Under the pieces are notes generated by a model. That model did no database searches, had not been told where the DNA came from, and worked only from the letters and a program-made list of their open reading frames with translations. This document shows positions 22,659-34,529 of a DNA stretch of 64,000 bases, in pieces. The stretch comes from Hemileia vastatrix (Eukaryota > Basidiomycota > Pucciniomycetes > Pucciniales > Zaghouaniaceae). The translations under genes were made by a program, and so were the position numbers. Numbering within the stretch: the stretch's first letter is position 1; every line of letters starts with the position of its first letter. The stretch spans positions 23,628,001 to 23,692,000 of the forward strand of contig JASXTE010000005.1 of the NCBI GenBank assembly GCA_030280995.1, read 5' to 3'.

Positions 22659-24215
22659 ATGGCCGAATCTCCTTCCCCCCCTAACTTCTCCTACCTCCAG
22701 GAAACGGATAACTATTCTGAAATCAAAGGCATTGAAAAGTTAAATTACAAAAACTACAGTTCCTGGAAGACTGACTTAAAATATGCACTTATCATACAAA
22801 ATCTGGATCAATTTCTCAATGAGAACTGCCCAGTTCCCACCGATCCAGAGCTTCTCTCTATCTTCAACATCCAACAATATCAAACAAACAACATTATTAA
22901 AATGTTCATGTATTTTACAAATCAGGACAAATTTATATTGGACAATGATGCTGCTGAACCTTCTGCTTTGTGGACATGCATCAAGAATCACTACGCTTTA
23001 AAGTCAAGTCAGAATTGTTCATACATTGTTAATAAATTATTTAAAATAAAATTCACTAAAAGCAATATCCTCAAAGCAATGAATGATTTTCAAAGCACAA
23101 TGAAATTACTTTGTGAAATTGCTCCGGATTTGTTTAAAAAAAACATTCTATCCTACATCATGGATAATTACATTCTCAACCTGTTACCGGAGTCATATCA
23201 AACTTTTGCCTCTATTATTCTCAGCAAATATGATATTACCAATCAATGGGAAACTATCAAAAGCATCTTCACTGATGTTGAAACTGAGTTCATTAGATGG
23301 AAGGCACTTAACTCCACTAACTCCACATCTGGAACTGTTCTAGCTATGGATACTAGAACTAAGAATTTATGTTCCAAAGGAAAACATAACCCCTTAGCAC
23401 CTCATTCAGAGGCTGCCTGTTTTCAACTACATCCCGAAAAGAGTGATGAATACTTAAAACGGAAAAAGGAAAGGGAAAAAAAGGACTCAAATAACGCTAA
23501 AGCTTTATCTGTATTCTCTGACATTCCGCTCAATGATGCGATCTTGGAAAGTGGCACCTCATTCTCCATATTCAACATCTTAAAATACTTTTCTTCTTAT
23601 AAACCGGAAAAACTAACATTATCAATGGCAAATGGGGATGAGTTACTAGCCCTTGGACAAGGCAAAGTAACTTTTTCTTCATCATCCAGCCATATTTTCA
23701 ACATAGAGAATGCACTCTATGTACCTTCAGTCAAGGCTAATCTTATTGTGGCTATTGATCTCCTTCTCAACAATTGCAGTCTATTCAAAGAGGATGGCAT
23801 TTTTAAAATAAAGGACCAAAAAAACACTCATTTTGAGTGTTCTATCAGTGGATTCATCATTACTTTCCCCTTAACCAAATTTTCAATATGCAATATCACC
23901 ACTAAAAATGACAAAAACCTTCAACTACTGCACCACAAATATGGTCATCTGAGTAATCAAACCATGGTAAAACTATATCCAGGTTTGAACTTCACTAACT
24001 TCAATTTTAAAACGTGTGCCTTAGCTAAATCCCATATTTTACCTTACTCTAGAACCTTCCCAATTCCTGAACATCCGTTGGATGTCATCCATATGGACCT
24101 ATGTGGTCCTATTACTCCCGAATCTAAAGGAGGGAAATTTCATTTCTTCGAAATAGTTGATGGATATTCACGTTTTTGTCATACTTACTTTCTCACTCTT
24201 AAATCCAAAACATGA
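22659..24215 (+). CDS. C1 copia gag, protease and integrase start
   Basis: Start ATG at 22659 (MAES), shared with C2. Residues 1-240 are the copia gag (KLNYKNYSSWKTDLKYAL, LPESYQTFASIILSKYD). A modified zinc motif CSKGKHNPLAPHSEAACFQLHP follows. The protease active site reads LESGTSFSIF, with Glu where Asp is expected, so it is probably inactive. Then ENALYVPSVKANL, the integrase zinc domain (HKYGHLSNQ...C) and the first core Asp (VIHMDLCGPI). The frame ends at 24213-24215 inside the integrase core; coding similarity goes on downstream in other frames. Confidence 0.85.
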   Translation: MAESPSPPNFSYLQETDNYSEIKGIEKLNYKNYSSWKTDLKYALIIQNLDQFLNENCPVPTDPELLSIFNIQQYQTNNIIKMFMYFTNQDKFILDNDAAEPSALWTCIKNHYALKSSQNCSYIVNKLFKIKFTKSNILKAMNDFQSTMKLLCEIAPDLFKKNILSYIMDNYILNLLPESYQTFASIILSKYDITNQWETIKSIFTDVETEFIRWKALNSTNSTSGTVLAMDTRTKNLCSKGKHNPLAPHSEAACFQLHPEKSDEYLKRKKEREKKDSNNAKALSVFSDIPLNDAILESGTSFSIFNILKYFSSYKPEKLTLSMANGDELLALGQGKVTFSSSSSHIFNIENALYVPSVKANLIVAIDLLLNNCSLFKEDGIFKIKDQKNTHFECSISGFIITFPLTKFSICNITTKNDKNLQLLHHKYGHLSNQTMVKLYPGLNFTNFNFKTCALAKSHILPYSRTFPIPEHPLDVIHMDLCGPITPESKGGKFHFFEIVDGYSRFCHTYFLTLKSKT

Positions 24216-26660
24216 AATATTTTGTGAACATCAACTACTGGTAGAAAATCAAATCTCTTGCTTAATCAAATGTTTAATCACCGACAATGGCGGAGAATTC
24301 ACTAGAAATTACATGAAAACCTACTCAAAAATAAAGGAATTCTTCACCTCCAAACTGCTCCCTACTCACCTCAGCAAAATCCTATTGCCAAAAGAGGAAA
24401 TAGCTCTATTGTTGAAAAAGCTAAATGTTTATTAATAGAATCAGGACTGGATTCCCACTGGTGGGATGAAGCAGTTAATACAGCTACTTTCCTTATCAAC
24501 ATCTTACCGACATCTGCTCTACCTGAACATAAAACCCCATGAGACATCTGGTATAATGGCAAAGTCAAAGTCCCTGAGAAACTCTATCTGTTTGGCTCTG
24601 ATGTGATCTACTATCAACAAAAGCATAAACATAGGGGTAAATTTGGACCTAGTGTAGAATAAGGAATCTTCCTTGGTTATTGTGAGGGGAATATTAACTA
24701 TAGAATTTATTCACCCAGTACTGATGCCATATTGATTACTCACAACATAAAATTTATAAACACCTTCTCCCTAGCTCTTCAAATATCCAAGAGTAATTCA
24801 GCAGAATCACTCAATTTTCCTCACTTAAAATATGTTTCTATACCAACCAAGAACCCAGTCGAAATCCCTATCCCTGAAAGTGAACTCCTAGGTAATCTAC
24901 CAACAGATACTCACTCAGAGCATGTTGACAATCCCACCTACCCTGAAACCAACACTTCTGAAGAAACTACATTCTAGCCTCCCACTGCCCCTAAACATTA
25001 TGCCTATGTTGACAAAAACACACGCCCCATCAATGAGATAAGCTCTTCCATTGATATATCCAATATCCTACTTCAAAGCAAAGAACCAATCATGTCAACA
25101 TGATTGTTACTCCCTTTGACACCTTTAAAAGCTTCTATGAAGCTATTAACTCCCAAGAGAGTTACAAGTGGCTCAAAGCCATTAACAATGAACTTGCCAG
25201 TATTGACAAACATCATGTATGAGAGGAAAACCCATTACCCTCTAATAATCACTTATTAGGCACTACTTGGACATTCAAGCAAAAAAATGGATTCAGAAGG
25301 TAATATTATTAAATAAAAGGCAAGACCGTGCGTTCAAGGCTTCTCCCAGATCAAAGGAATTGAATATAACAAGACTTATGCTCCCACTGGAATGTTAAAC
25401 ACCTTATGATTCTTACTTGGTCTTAATGCATATAAAGACTGGGAACTTCATCAAATGGATGTCTAATCAGCTTTTCTACATGTAGAACCCGACAAAGATC
25501 TATATCTTAGATTCCCAAGTGGCTATACTCCACAAAGTCCCAATCTCTGTCTTAATTTAAATAAATCTCTCTACAGACTAAAATAAAGTCCCAGATGCTG
25601 GTATCGCAAATTGTCCAGTTTCTTCACGGATATTGGTTTTAGATCAAGCAAATCTGACCCCTGTCTCTTCATAAATAATTATTCCTCTCAACCATGCTAT
25701 GTGTTTATTCACATAGATGACTTAATAATAGCTGGTCCCTCTGTTCAAGATTTCAAAGACAAAATTGCTCAAGTATTTTACATGGACAATCAAGGGGAGC
25801 TCAAATGGGTTCCTGGCATGAAAACTGTTAGGGACCGAGCCAAAAAAACTATTAGTTTATCTCAAGAGTTATACATCACTAAATTACTCAGTGAATTTAA
25901 CTTTCAAGACTGTTGAACTGTCACCACTTCTCTTTTTCCCAATTCGCATTTCACAACATGCACAGCCAATGAATTGACTCACTCACTCAATTACAGATGA
26001 GCTATTGGTCTTCTCAACTATCTGGTACTATGAACTCACCCCTATCTAGCTTATGCTACCTCCACCCTAGATCAATACCTTAATCAACCATCTGATCAAC
26101 AAATCCAAGCATTCTACCATATCCTTTGATACCTCAAACTAACAAAGGACTTTCACCTATAACTAGGAAAAGTCCCTAATTCCGAAATAGCTTCCTTAAT
26201 TGGCTATGCAGATGCTGACTATAATAAATCTACCGATTCTAAATCAACCTTGGGAACCCTCATCTTTCACCTTGGACTGATCAGTTGGTGCTCATGTAAA
26301 CAACAATCAGTTGCCCTTTCAACCTCCGAATCTGAATATTATGCTATGACAGAATGCGGTCAAGATCTGTTATGGACCAAAGATCTTTTTAATGGCTTTT
26401 CTCTCCCACTCAATAAATCTATTCTTATGGGTGACAATCAAGGCAGAATTAATTTGGCACTTAATAAACTATATCAACATCGAACAAGAAACATCAATAC
26501 CAGAGTGTGTTGGCTGCGTGAACAAGTGAAAAATGGTGAATTCTCCATTGAGTACACTCCTTCTACTAAAATGATAGCCAATGTCTTAACTAAATCTTTA
26601 CCTAGACCTAAGCATTTTGAATTTCTTAACTCTTTAAACCTTTTAACATTGCTTTCTTGA
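24216..26660 (+). pseudogene. C1 integrase end, RT and RNase H, many stops
   Basis: Second core Asp in ITDNGGEF (about 24280), YSPQQNPI for the third block, GSDVIYYQQKHKHRGKF and GIFLGYCEGNINYRIY for the integrase tail. The RT spans about 25090-25920 with FYEAINSQESYKWLKAINNE and an active-site block IHIDDLIIAG (about 25710). RNase H is at 26250-26660 with the copia signature KQQSVALSTSESEYYA and a TRNINTR-x-CWLREQV block. Confidence 0.85.
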
Positions 26661-26671
26661 GCACAGGAGGG

Positions 26672-27318
26672 TGTCAAAATTATATCATTAAGAAGATACT
26701 CTATTTCTATATTTTAATCCATACTTATACATATCTATATATACATAATACTATATAAGTACTATCCTATCTATACTTTAACCTAACTTGGTGATACTAC
26801 ATAGAACTTATATGGATGAGGAATCTCCACGTGCTTCCTCATCCATTCTTTTTCTTCTCTTACTCATTAGGGGGTATCAAAGTTAGAAATTCGTAATTAT
26901 TTAAATGGGATTCCACAACACAAAAAGAAGGACACAAACTTGACATTAATTCTCAGTAAAAAGGTGTTTTTAGGGAACAATATGGCATATTTTAAAAAAT
27001 AATCATGGTTTATTTGGTGGAAAAAAATAGTATTTTGAAAAGGAAGATTTCTAACTTTGATACCCCCTAATATATTTATTTATTAAATATTATTAATTAA
27101 ATTCTCTCTTAAGTTTCTTGTCCACATTATTTCTCTTGTCCTTCTGTCCTTTCCGTCCCTTGCCGTCCTTTGTGTCCTAAAGCTTAACTTACCTGGTGCT
27201 TAAACTTATCAGGTAAACTTTTTCTTGTCCACCTTATTTCTCTTGTCCTTCTTTCCTTTCCATCCCTTGCCATCCTTTGTGTCCTAAAGCTTAACTTACC
27301 TGGTGCTTAAACTTATCA
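26672..27318 (+). repeat. C1 3' LTR carrying a MITE
   Basis: Starts TGTCAAAATTATATC, ends CTTATCA. It contains the 198-bp insertion at 26870-27067. Without it the LTR is about 447 bp. Confidence 0.85.
26870..27067. mobile_element. 198-bp MITE with TA duplication
   Basis: Perfect terminal inverted repeats of 21 bp starting GGGGGTATCAAAGTTAGAAA, TA at 26868-26869 and 27068-27069. The 5' LTR of C1 lacks it and keeps the empty site (TCATTATATTTA). TA target and short size fit a Tc1/mariner-type MITE. Similar TTGATACCCCCTA ends occur at about 37217 and 37262. Confidence 0.85.
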
Positions 27319-27323
27319 TTTAG

Positions 27324-28741
27324 TGCAGCCAGGGATAGTGAGGCAATTCACAAAAGAACAGTATGCACCTCCAGTTCTTATAACAGTAGTTACTTTCCTT
27401 CCTCCACTTCTCAAAGAACCTTTAGCCTATCTACTCCTAGTACACAATGGAAACTAGCTTGCCCTCATTTCAAGTCAACTTCACCAAGTAAAACACGCTT
27501 TGATAATGACAAATCTTCCCCTATGGACTTAGATGTAATAGATGTCGCTAAGGTTGAATGTTACTCTTGTCATAAGAAAGGAAATTTTGCAAAAGACTTT
27601 AAAGAAAAAAAATAAAAAGAAATCAGGTCAGAAAATACTCTCTACCCTCAATAATATTGAAAATTGTGTGGATCTTACTCTTGATGAAAACAATGGCATC
27701 CTGGTCCCTATGAAGGATCAGAATCCTATTTGGGGGTGGCTAGATGAAAAGAACTGGAAGAAGAAATTTATGGGACTATCTAAAACAAAAATGGATTTCA
27801 AGAAAAAAATAATTTCTCTCCTGCACCTTCTGATCTTAGTCCTAGGTTCTCCCCATCAAACAAGTTCAACAAGGATTTTTTAACGAGCTAGAAAATTTCA
27901 ACAATTTGTCAATATCCTATGAAATGGCACCATCAGCAACAATCAGCCCAGAATCAAATGTTCCTATGTTAAACACTATAGGAAATCCTTTTTCTGGGAG
28001 CTTACCCACTTACAAACTTTTAATCAATAATCTCCCTGAAATTGCAATCATTGACAACAGTGCAAGTGCAAATTACATCTCTTCTAATCTCTCCTCAAAA
28101 CTTACCTTAATAATCAAGAATTCCCCACATCAACAAGCATGAATGACAAACAGGGTACTTAGGATATAGAAGGAATGATAAATGTTGAATTTTTCTATAA
28201 TAAATTAATAATGAAGGACAACTTTCACATTCTTACAATTAAAAATTTTGATCTTATTCTTGGTAGGCCTTGGTTGAAGAAATATTTTCATGAAATTGAT
28301 TTTAAAACAGACACAGTCTATATAGCCAACAAGGACAAGATCAACAAAATTGTCCCTGAAAGTTTGAATTCTCTTTATACTTCTGATTTTGATGCTGATT
28401 CTATAAGTATTAAAATTGAAAAGATGGAAAAAAAGTACTCCCTGAATTGTTTCAAGGATGATTTATCTCTCAACAAAAATAGTAAGTTCTCTCATAAAAA
28501 AGACACAGGTAATAGTCCTCCTATTAAAACTCATGGACAACCACACACCCCAGCTGAAAATTTAATCATAAAATATTTTGTTGAAAATGCTATGGAAAAG
28601 GGTATAATAGAAAAGTCAGCATCACCTTGGTCTTCACCACTTATTCTAGTAAAAAAACATGATTTTTCTACCAGAGTTTGTGTTTATTATTGTCCCTTAA
28701 ACATGGTTACCAAGAAGAATGCATACCCTCTCCCTAGGATT
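27324..28741 (+). pseudogene. G4 gag end, protease and RT start
   Basis: SSPMDLDVIDV is followed by CYSCHKKGNFAKDF (about 27560), a zinc knuckle with His and last Cys replaced. The protease at 27906-28142 has IIDNSASANYISS (active-site DSG altered) and 28175-28330 has FDLILGRPWLKKY. RT opens at about 28610 with SASPWSSPLILVKK and runs to 28741, where C2 interrupts it. Confidence 0.8.
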
Positions 28742-29425
28742 TGTTAAAAATTTAGTTTATAAGTTTATTGGACTCAGGAGGGACAAGGACAGAGGATGCA
28801 GATGGACTTGGGACAATATGGATAGGACAAAATAAGGGGAAAGAAATAAGGAGTTTACCTGTTAATAATTTAGTTTATAAGGTTAGTGGACTCAGGAGGG
28901 ACAAGTACAGCGGATGCAGATGGACTTGGGACAATATGGATAGGAAAAAATAAGAGGAAAGAAATAAGGACTAATAGAATAGGAAATATAAGTTTAGTGA
29001 GAGTGACAAAAGCAATAGATTGGATTGCATTTCTGTAGAAGAGCATACATATGTTTACCTGTTAATAATTTAGTTTATAAGCTTAGTGGACTCAGGAGGG
29101 ACAAGGACAGCGGACACAGATGGACTTGGGACAATATTGATAGTAAAAAATAAGAGGAAAGAAACAAGGACTAATAGAAGAGGAAATATAAGTTTAGTGA
29201 GAGTGACAAAAGTAATAGATTGGATGGCGAACTCATGGAGGAGGAGCCATCCTTTAGTATATGAGTGATATCATCAAGTTAGGTTAGAGATGATTCAGAT
29301 GTGCTGAACACAAGAACAAAAGGTGTGACCATGCTGTATGTAAACTCTATATATATTAAGTAATAGGTAATTAAGTGAATGAAGAAATAACAATGAACAC
29401 TACGACATTTATATATATATCAACA
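28742..29425 (-). repeat. C2 3' LTR
   Basis: 684 bp, TG...CA. Contains three copies of a block starting TGTTAATAATTTAG (28742, 28860, 29060 in + orientation) with GGACTCAGGAGGGACAAGGA and ATGGACTTGGGACAATATGG. Confidence 0.9.
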
Positions 29426-29640
29426 CACCTCTGTACTCAATACAGCAATGGAGACATGTTAAGACATTTAATGAATTCATGATGTTTAGGTTTGGCTAGA
29501 GACTTAATGAGTATATCAGCCAACATTTTATTAGTTTGTATATATTTAATATTTATGTTGTGCTCATTGATGAGCTCCCAAATCCAACAGGCCCTAACAT
29601 TAATATGACAGGTGCGGTGTTGGTAAAGAGGGTTTAGGGC

Positions 29641-30010
29641 TCAATTGATTGCGCCTTGGTTATTGCACATCAAAGAGATATTAATTAAAGGAATAGAAAA
29701 ATCAGAAAATATTACTTTAGTCCAAAGTAAGTCCTGGCCACACTCTGTCATTGAATAGAGTTCTGATTCGGAGGTTGATAGTGAGACTGATTGCTGTTTG
29801 CATGATCTCCAACTAATTAGACCCAGGTGAAAAACGAAGGATCCTGATGTTGATTTGGCATCAGCAGACTTATTATAATCCAAATCAGCAAAACCCACTA
29901 AGGCACCAGGATGACAATCTGAGACATTTCCCAAGCTCAAACAGTAATCCTTGGTCAGCTGTAAATATTTGAATACATGAAGGAAGGCATTGTATTGTTT
30001 GTCAGAAGCT
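29641..30010 (-). pseudogene. C2 RNase H
   Basis: YNAFLHVFKYLQLTKDYCL is followed by ALVGFADLDYNKSADAKSTS, SWRSCKQQSVSLSTSESELY and MTECGQDLLWTK, the copia RNase H signature. After NNQGAIN a stop ends the frame; the tail with TRHINIR-like sequence continues to about 29450 with further stops. Confidence 0.85.
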
Positions 30011-30105
30011 TTTAATCATTCATCACTTTCCGGTGATTGTAGTGCTTTTTAATAATTTTTAGGCGTGTGAGATGGAGTGACTATCATACACAGAGGATTA
30101 GTCCT

Positions 30106-30744
30106 TCACTTTCCAGTGATAATTTTGGAAGGGTCAATATCAGAATTAATCTCTTTACTTGGTCTAGATTCACAATCAATGTAGGCATAATTTTTGGAAG
30201 AAGACAATTTAGGGGTCTGACTGGGAACTGAAATTTGATCAGGGTTGGATGATTCTGGAGGATCTGGGAAGGTAGGAGTGATTTCAATAGCCAAGGGACT
30301 GTAGTTTGGGAAGGTTGGGCAATAATGCAAGTCGGGGAAGACAATTGACTCTGCGGGTGCTCCCTTGGATAGAGATGGCACTAAAGTGAAAGTGTTTAAG
30401 AATTTAACATTGTGAGTAATAATAGTAGAATCAGTTGAAGGTGAATAAATATGGTAGTTAAAATGACCCTCACAATATCCAAGGAAAACTCCTTCCACAC
30501 CACTTCCATCAAATTTTCCCTTTTGATGCAATTTTTGTTGATAATACACTACATCTAATCCAAATGGGAATAGGTTAGTTGGAATTTTTTTATTTGACCC
30601 ATGCCACAGTTCCCAGGGAGTCTTTCCGTGATTAAGTGTAGATGAAAGAAGTATGTTGAGTAGGAAGGTGGCCATATTTACAGCTTTGGCCCACCAGTAT
30701 GAGTCAAGACCGGATTCAATGAGCAGACAACAAGCCTTCTCCAC
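30106..30744 (-). pseudogene. C2 integrase C-terminal part
   Basis: EKACCLLIESGLDSYWWAKA, NMATFLLNILLSSTLNHGKT, PWELWHGSNKK and GVEGVFLGYCEGHFNYHIY match the copia integrase end and C1. It continues into a Ser/Pro-rich linker to 30106. A stop at about 30757 separates it from the core. Confidence 0.85.
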
Positions 30745-30759
30745 TACAGACCAATTTCC

Positions 30760-31630
30760 TCATTCTGAGATAGGGTTTTGTTGGGGAGAATAAGGGGCTG
30801 TTAGTAGATGGAGTATGCCTTTATCACAAAGAAGGTTTTTGAATGAGTTATTAATAAATTCTCCTCCATTGTCTGACACTATACATTTAATCTTTTGTTT
30901 GTACTGGGTTTCAACTAAGTTCATGTATTCCTTGAATTTTTTGAAAGTCTCAGATTTGAGTTCAAGAAAATAAGTGTGTCGAAAACGAGAATATCCATCC
31001 ACAATCTGGTAAAAATAAGATTTTCCTCCCTTGTAGTCTGGAGTGATGGGGCCACACAATTCCATGTGGATAACATCAAGTTGATTTTCAGGAGTTGGAA
31101 AAGTGCTTGTATAGGGTAGGATATGTGATTTAGCTAAGGCACAAGTTTTACAGATGACGTCAGAAAAGTTCAAACCTGGGTAGAGTTTAGCCATTATTTG
31201 ATTATTGGGGTGCCTGTGAATATGATGCAAAAGTGCCAGATTCTTTGACTTGCTTAGCAAAAAATTTGACACACTACAAACAGGAGGTTTAGATAATGGA
31301 AAGGTAATAATATTACCATTCACTGAACACTCAATAATCATTTGTCCTTGATATTGAATTTTAAAGTTGTCATCCTTATTAATTAGACTCCAACCAGGTT
31401 GGAGCAAATTGACTGCTGAGATAAGGGTTCCCTTGACAGAAGGAACATAAAGAGCATTTTCAATAGTGAATTTTTGGCCAGAAGTTGAGTAAAAGGAAAC
31501 TTTGCCTTGTCCAAGGGCATTAAATTTCTCTCCATTTGCCATTGATAATGTAATTCTTGAAGAGTAATAGTCCTCAAAGTAGTCCAGATTATTAAAAATA
31601 GAGAAAGAGGCTCCACTGTCTAATATTGCA
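30760..31630 (-). pseudogene. C2 protease and integrase core
   Basis: A DSGASFSIF-type site sits at about 31620-31590 (read across a stop), then LALLHHIHRHPNNQIMAKL (integrase zinc), VIHMELCGPITPDYKGG (first block, with Glu in place of the usual Asp) and IVSDNGGEFIN (second Asp). Ends at YSPQQNPISE followed by a stop at 30760-30762. Confidence 0.8.
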
Positions 31631-31914
31631 TGATTGTGCGGAATTTCTGTGAAGAGAGATAATGCTTTTTCTTTTTGATTATTTTCTTGCTCTTTCTTTC
31701 TTTTGAGAAATTAGTCCTGCTTTTCAGGATGAAGCTGAAAGCACATTGATTCTGAATGAGGAGCGAGAGGGTTGTGCTTCCCCTTGAAGTAGAGAGGCTT
31801 GCTTTTAGAGTCCACAGATAATACAGTCCCAGATGATGAGTCATAAATCTTGAGTGTTTTGCACCTAGTAACCTCAGCTTCTATGTCAGCAAAAACACTT
31901 TCAATAGTTGGTCG

Positions 31915-32508
31915 TCAATTGGTTATATTGTACTTGCTAAGGATGATAGTCGCTGAGATTTGATAAGATTCTGGCAAGAGATTCAATACATAGTTTGCCA
32001 TAATGTATGACAAAATATTCTCTTTGATTAGATCAGACACCACATCTCGCAGAAGTTTCATGGTGCTTCTGAATTTATCCATTGCCTCTAGAATTTTGCT
32101 TTTGTTAAATTTAATTTTTAATAGTTTGTTGACAATATAAGAGCAGTTTTGGCTTGAATTGGAGGTGTAGTGTTCCTTAATGCAAGTCCACAGGGAAGCT
32201 GGCTCCACAATATCATTTTCCAGAATAAACTTTTGTTGATTAGGTCGATCCATGAACATTTTAATAATAGTATTGGTTTGACATTTACAAATGTTGAAAA
32301 TAGAGAGTAGTTCAGGATCTGTGGGTACTGGGAAGTCCTCATCGAGGAATTGATCCAGATTCCAAATGGTGAGTGCATACTTTAGGTTGGTTCTCCACAT
32401 GCTATAGTTTTTATCTGTTAGTTTTTCAATTCCTTTAATTTCCAAATAATTGGTGGAATCTTGAAGGTAAGCAAAATTTGGTGGCTGAGATGTTGAAGAT
32501 TCAGCCAT
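31915..32508 (-). pseudogene. C2 copia gag
   Basis: ATG at 32508-32506 (MAESS), start conserved with C1. It shows YLEIKGIEKLTDKNYSMWRT, NLDQFLDEDFPVPTDPELLS, NCSYIVNKLLKIKFNKS and LLPESYQISATIILSKYNIT. A stop truncates it at 31915; the zinc motif (CFQLHPEK-like) follows at about 31735 in a shifted frame. Confidence 0.85.
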
Positions 32509-32601
32509 AGCCGTGTGAGTGGAGGAGAAGAACCAGAAGTATTTATGGATGCAGGGGTAGCCAGACTTATAAAGTTTGCAGGGGCGCAGGGCCCATAACC
32601 C

Positions 32602-33285
32602 TGTTAATAATTTAGTGTATAAGTTTAGTGGACTCTGGAGGGACAAGGACAGCGGACGCAGATGGACTTGGGACAATATGGATAGGACAAAGTAAGAGGA
32701 AAGAAATAAGGAGTTTACCTGTTAATAATTTAGTTTATAAGTTTAGTGGACTCAGGAGGGACAAGGACAGTGGACGCAGATGGACTTGGGACAATATGGA
32801 TAGGACAAAATAAGAGGAAAGAAATAAGGACTAATAGAAGAGGAAATATAAGTTTAGTGAGAGTGAAAAAAGTAATAGATTGGATTGCATTGCTGTAGAA
32901 GATCATACATACATTTACCTTTTTATAATTTAGTTTATAAGTTTAGTGGACTCAGGAGGGACAAGGACAGCGGACGCAGATGGACTTGGGACAATATGGA
33001 TAGGACAAAATAAGAGGAAAGAAATAAGGACTAATAGAAGAGGAAATATAAGTTTAGTGAGAGTGACAAAAGTAATAGATTGGATGGCGAACTCATGGAG
33101 GAGGAGCCATCCTTTAGTATATGAGTGATATCATCAAGTTAGGTTAGAGATGATTCAGATATGCTGAACACGAGAACAAAAGTTGTGACCATGTTGTAGG
33201 TAAACTCTATATATATTAAGTAATAGGTAATTAAGTGAGTGAAGAAATAACAATGAACACTATGACATTTATATATATATCAACA
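32602..33285 (-). repeat. C2 5' LTR
   Basis: 684 bp partner of 28742-29425, with the same triple internal block (32602, 32720, 32920) at the same spacing. The two LTRs differ at many sites, so the insertion is not recent. Confidence 0.9.
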
Positions 33286-33290
33286 GGATT

Positions 33291-34520
33291 GACAAAGCCT
33301 ACTTATTTTTAAAAGGATCAAAATACTTCACCTCTCTTGACTTAAAGTCTGGATTCTGGCAGATCCCTTTAGATTCAGAATCACAAGAAAAGTCAGCTTT
33401 TACTTTTAGGGTGGGACATTATCAATGGAAGTTCATGCCTTTTGGACTCTGCAATGCACCCAGTACTTTTCAATCAATCATGAACAATATATTGGCCCCA
33501 GTTATTGATTGCTGTGCATTAGTCTACCTTGATGAGATCATCATTCTTTCGAAAGATCTTATGTCTCACATTACCGATGTTAAAGAAGTCCTTTTTTTGT
33601 TAGGTAAACATAATTTTGTTCTTTCTCAGTCTAAATGTAAATGGGTAAAAAAAAATCTAATATACTTAGGGCACTTGGTAGATGGTAACGGCATTATAAA
33701 TAACCCAGAGAAGATTGCAAAAATCAAAGAATGGCCAGTTCCCAATAACATAACTGAAGTAAGAGGATTCTTGAAACTCTGTACTTATTACAAAAGTTTC
33801 ATTAAAGGATTTTCCTCAATTGTTTCTCTACTTTACTCACTCACTCAGAACTCTCCAAAGAAGGGGCCAAAATTAAATGGGGGGAGGAACAGCAAATACC
33901 ATTCCTTGCCCTAAAAGAGGCTCTTACCTCTACAATCCTACTCAAACACCCTGAAGCTTTTCATCCTTTCATACTTGACACAGGCGCTTGAGGATCAAAC
34001 ACTGGAGTAATACTCCAACAAGATACTTCCATCACTACAGTAAAAAATAATTTTGATCCTCTAACATATGTAAAAACAATTAGAGAACGTAATATTTGAC
34101 CCATAGCTTTTGAATCTTTGAAACTCTTGCAAACAGAATAGAGATATTCTACCCAAGAACAAGAGCTTCTTGAAATAGTGAATGCTTTAAATCATTTCAG
34201 GGGTTGCGTTGAAGGATCACCAGTAATTGTCCAAAAATGATCATGAGTCTTTGAAACACTTCAGGACTCAGAGACCTATTAATTGAAGGTTAGCAAGATT
34301 TGTGGATGAAATCAAACATTTTGATGTTTACATTATTTATCGGCCTGGCTCAACTCAACTGGCAGCTGATGCTCTCTCTCATAAATCGGTTACACCAATG
34401 GATCTAGACCCTCCTGAAACTGAAACTTCTTTATTCATGACTACAGAAAAGAACCAATGGGAACAACTTGAATGTATTAAAAAAGAAATCCAAAAAGGTC
34501 TCAATAAAACTGGAGCTTAG
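33291..34520 (+). pseudogene. G4 RT palm to RNase H
   Basis: Continues the RT frame interrupted at 28741. FTSLDLKSGFWQIPL, WKFMPFGLCNAPSTFQ, and an active-site block reading YLDE (33525-33536) instead of YLDD. RGFLKLCTYYKSFIKGF marks the thumb. The frame breaks at 33914. The RNase H region contains LDTGA-x-GSNTGVILQQD, NHFRG, VYIIYRPGSTQLAADALSHK at about 33970-34390, with stops. Confidence 0.85.
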
Positions 34521-34529
34521 AAACAATAC

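Larger units (their letters stand above)
21921..27318 (+). mobile_element. Ty1/copia element C1, + strand
   Basis: Target duplication TTTAG at 21916-21920 and 27319-27323. 5' LTR 21921-22548, 3' LTR 26672-27318, both starting TGTCAAAATTATATC and ending CTTATCA. After the 5' LTR comes GGTTTATGGGCCC, shared with C2 as a candidate primer site. Before the 3' LTR is the purine tract CACAGGAGGG. Domain order gag, protease, integrase, RT, RNase H is diagnostic of copia. Inserted in G4 gag. Confidence 0.9.
28742..33285 (-). mobile_element. Ty1/copia element C2, minus strand, RT deleted
   Basis: Target duplication GGATT at 28737-28741 and 33286-33290. LTRs of exactly 684 bp each (28742-29425 and 32602-33285). 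Primer-site candidate GGTTATGGGCCC follows the upstream LTR on the minus strand; the purine tract ACAGAGGTG is next to the other. Gag and integrase are related to C1. The gap between integrase tail (ends about 30106) and RNase H (starts about 29990) is only about 120 bp, so the whole RT is missing. Confidence 0.9.

Noticed and set aside
28768..29268. Repeated 60-residue frames starting MDSGGTRTADADGLG in both C2 LTRs
   Set aside because: They come from the triplicated LTR block, read the same in each copy, and have no start context or homology; they are repeat artefacts.
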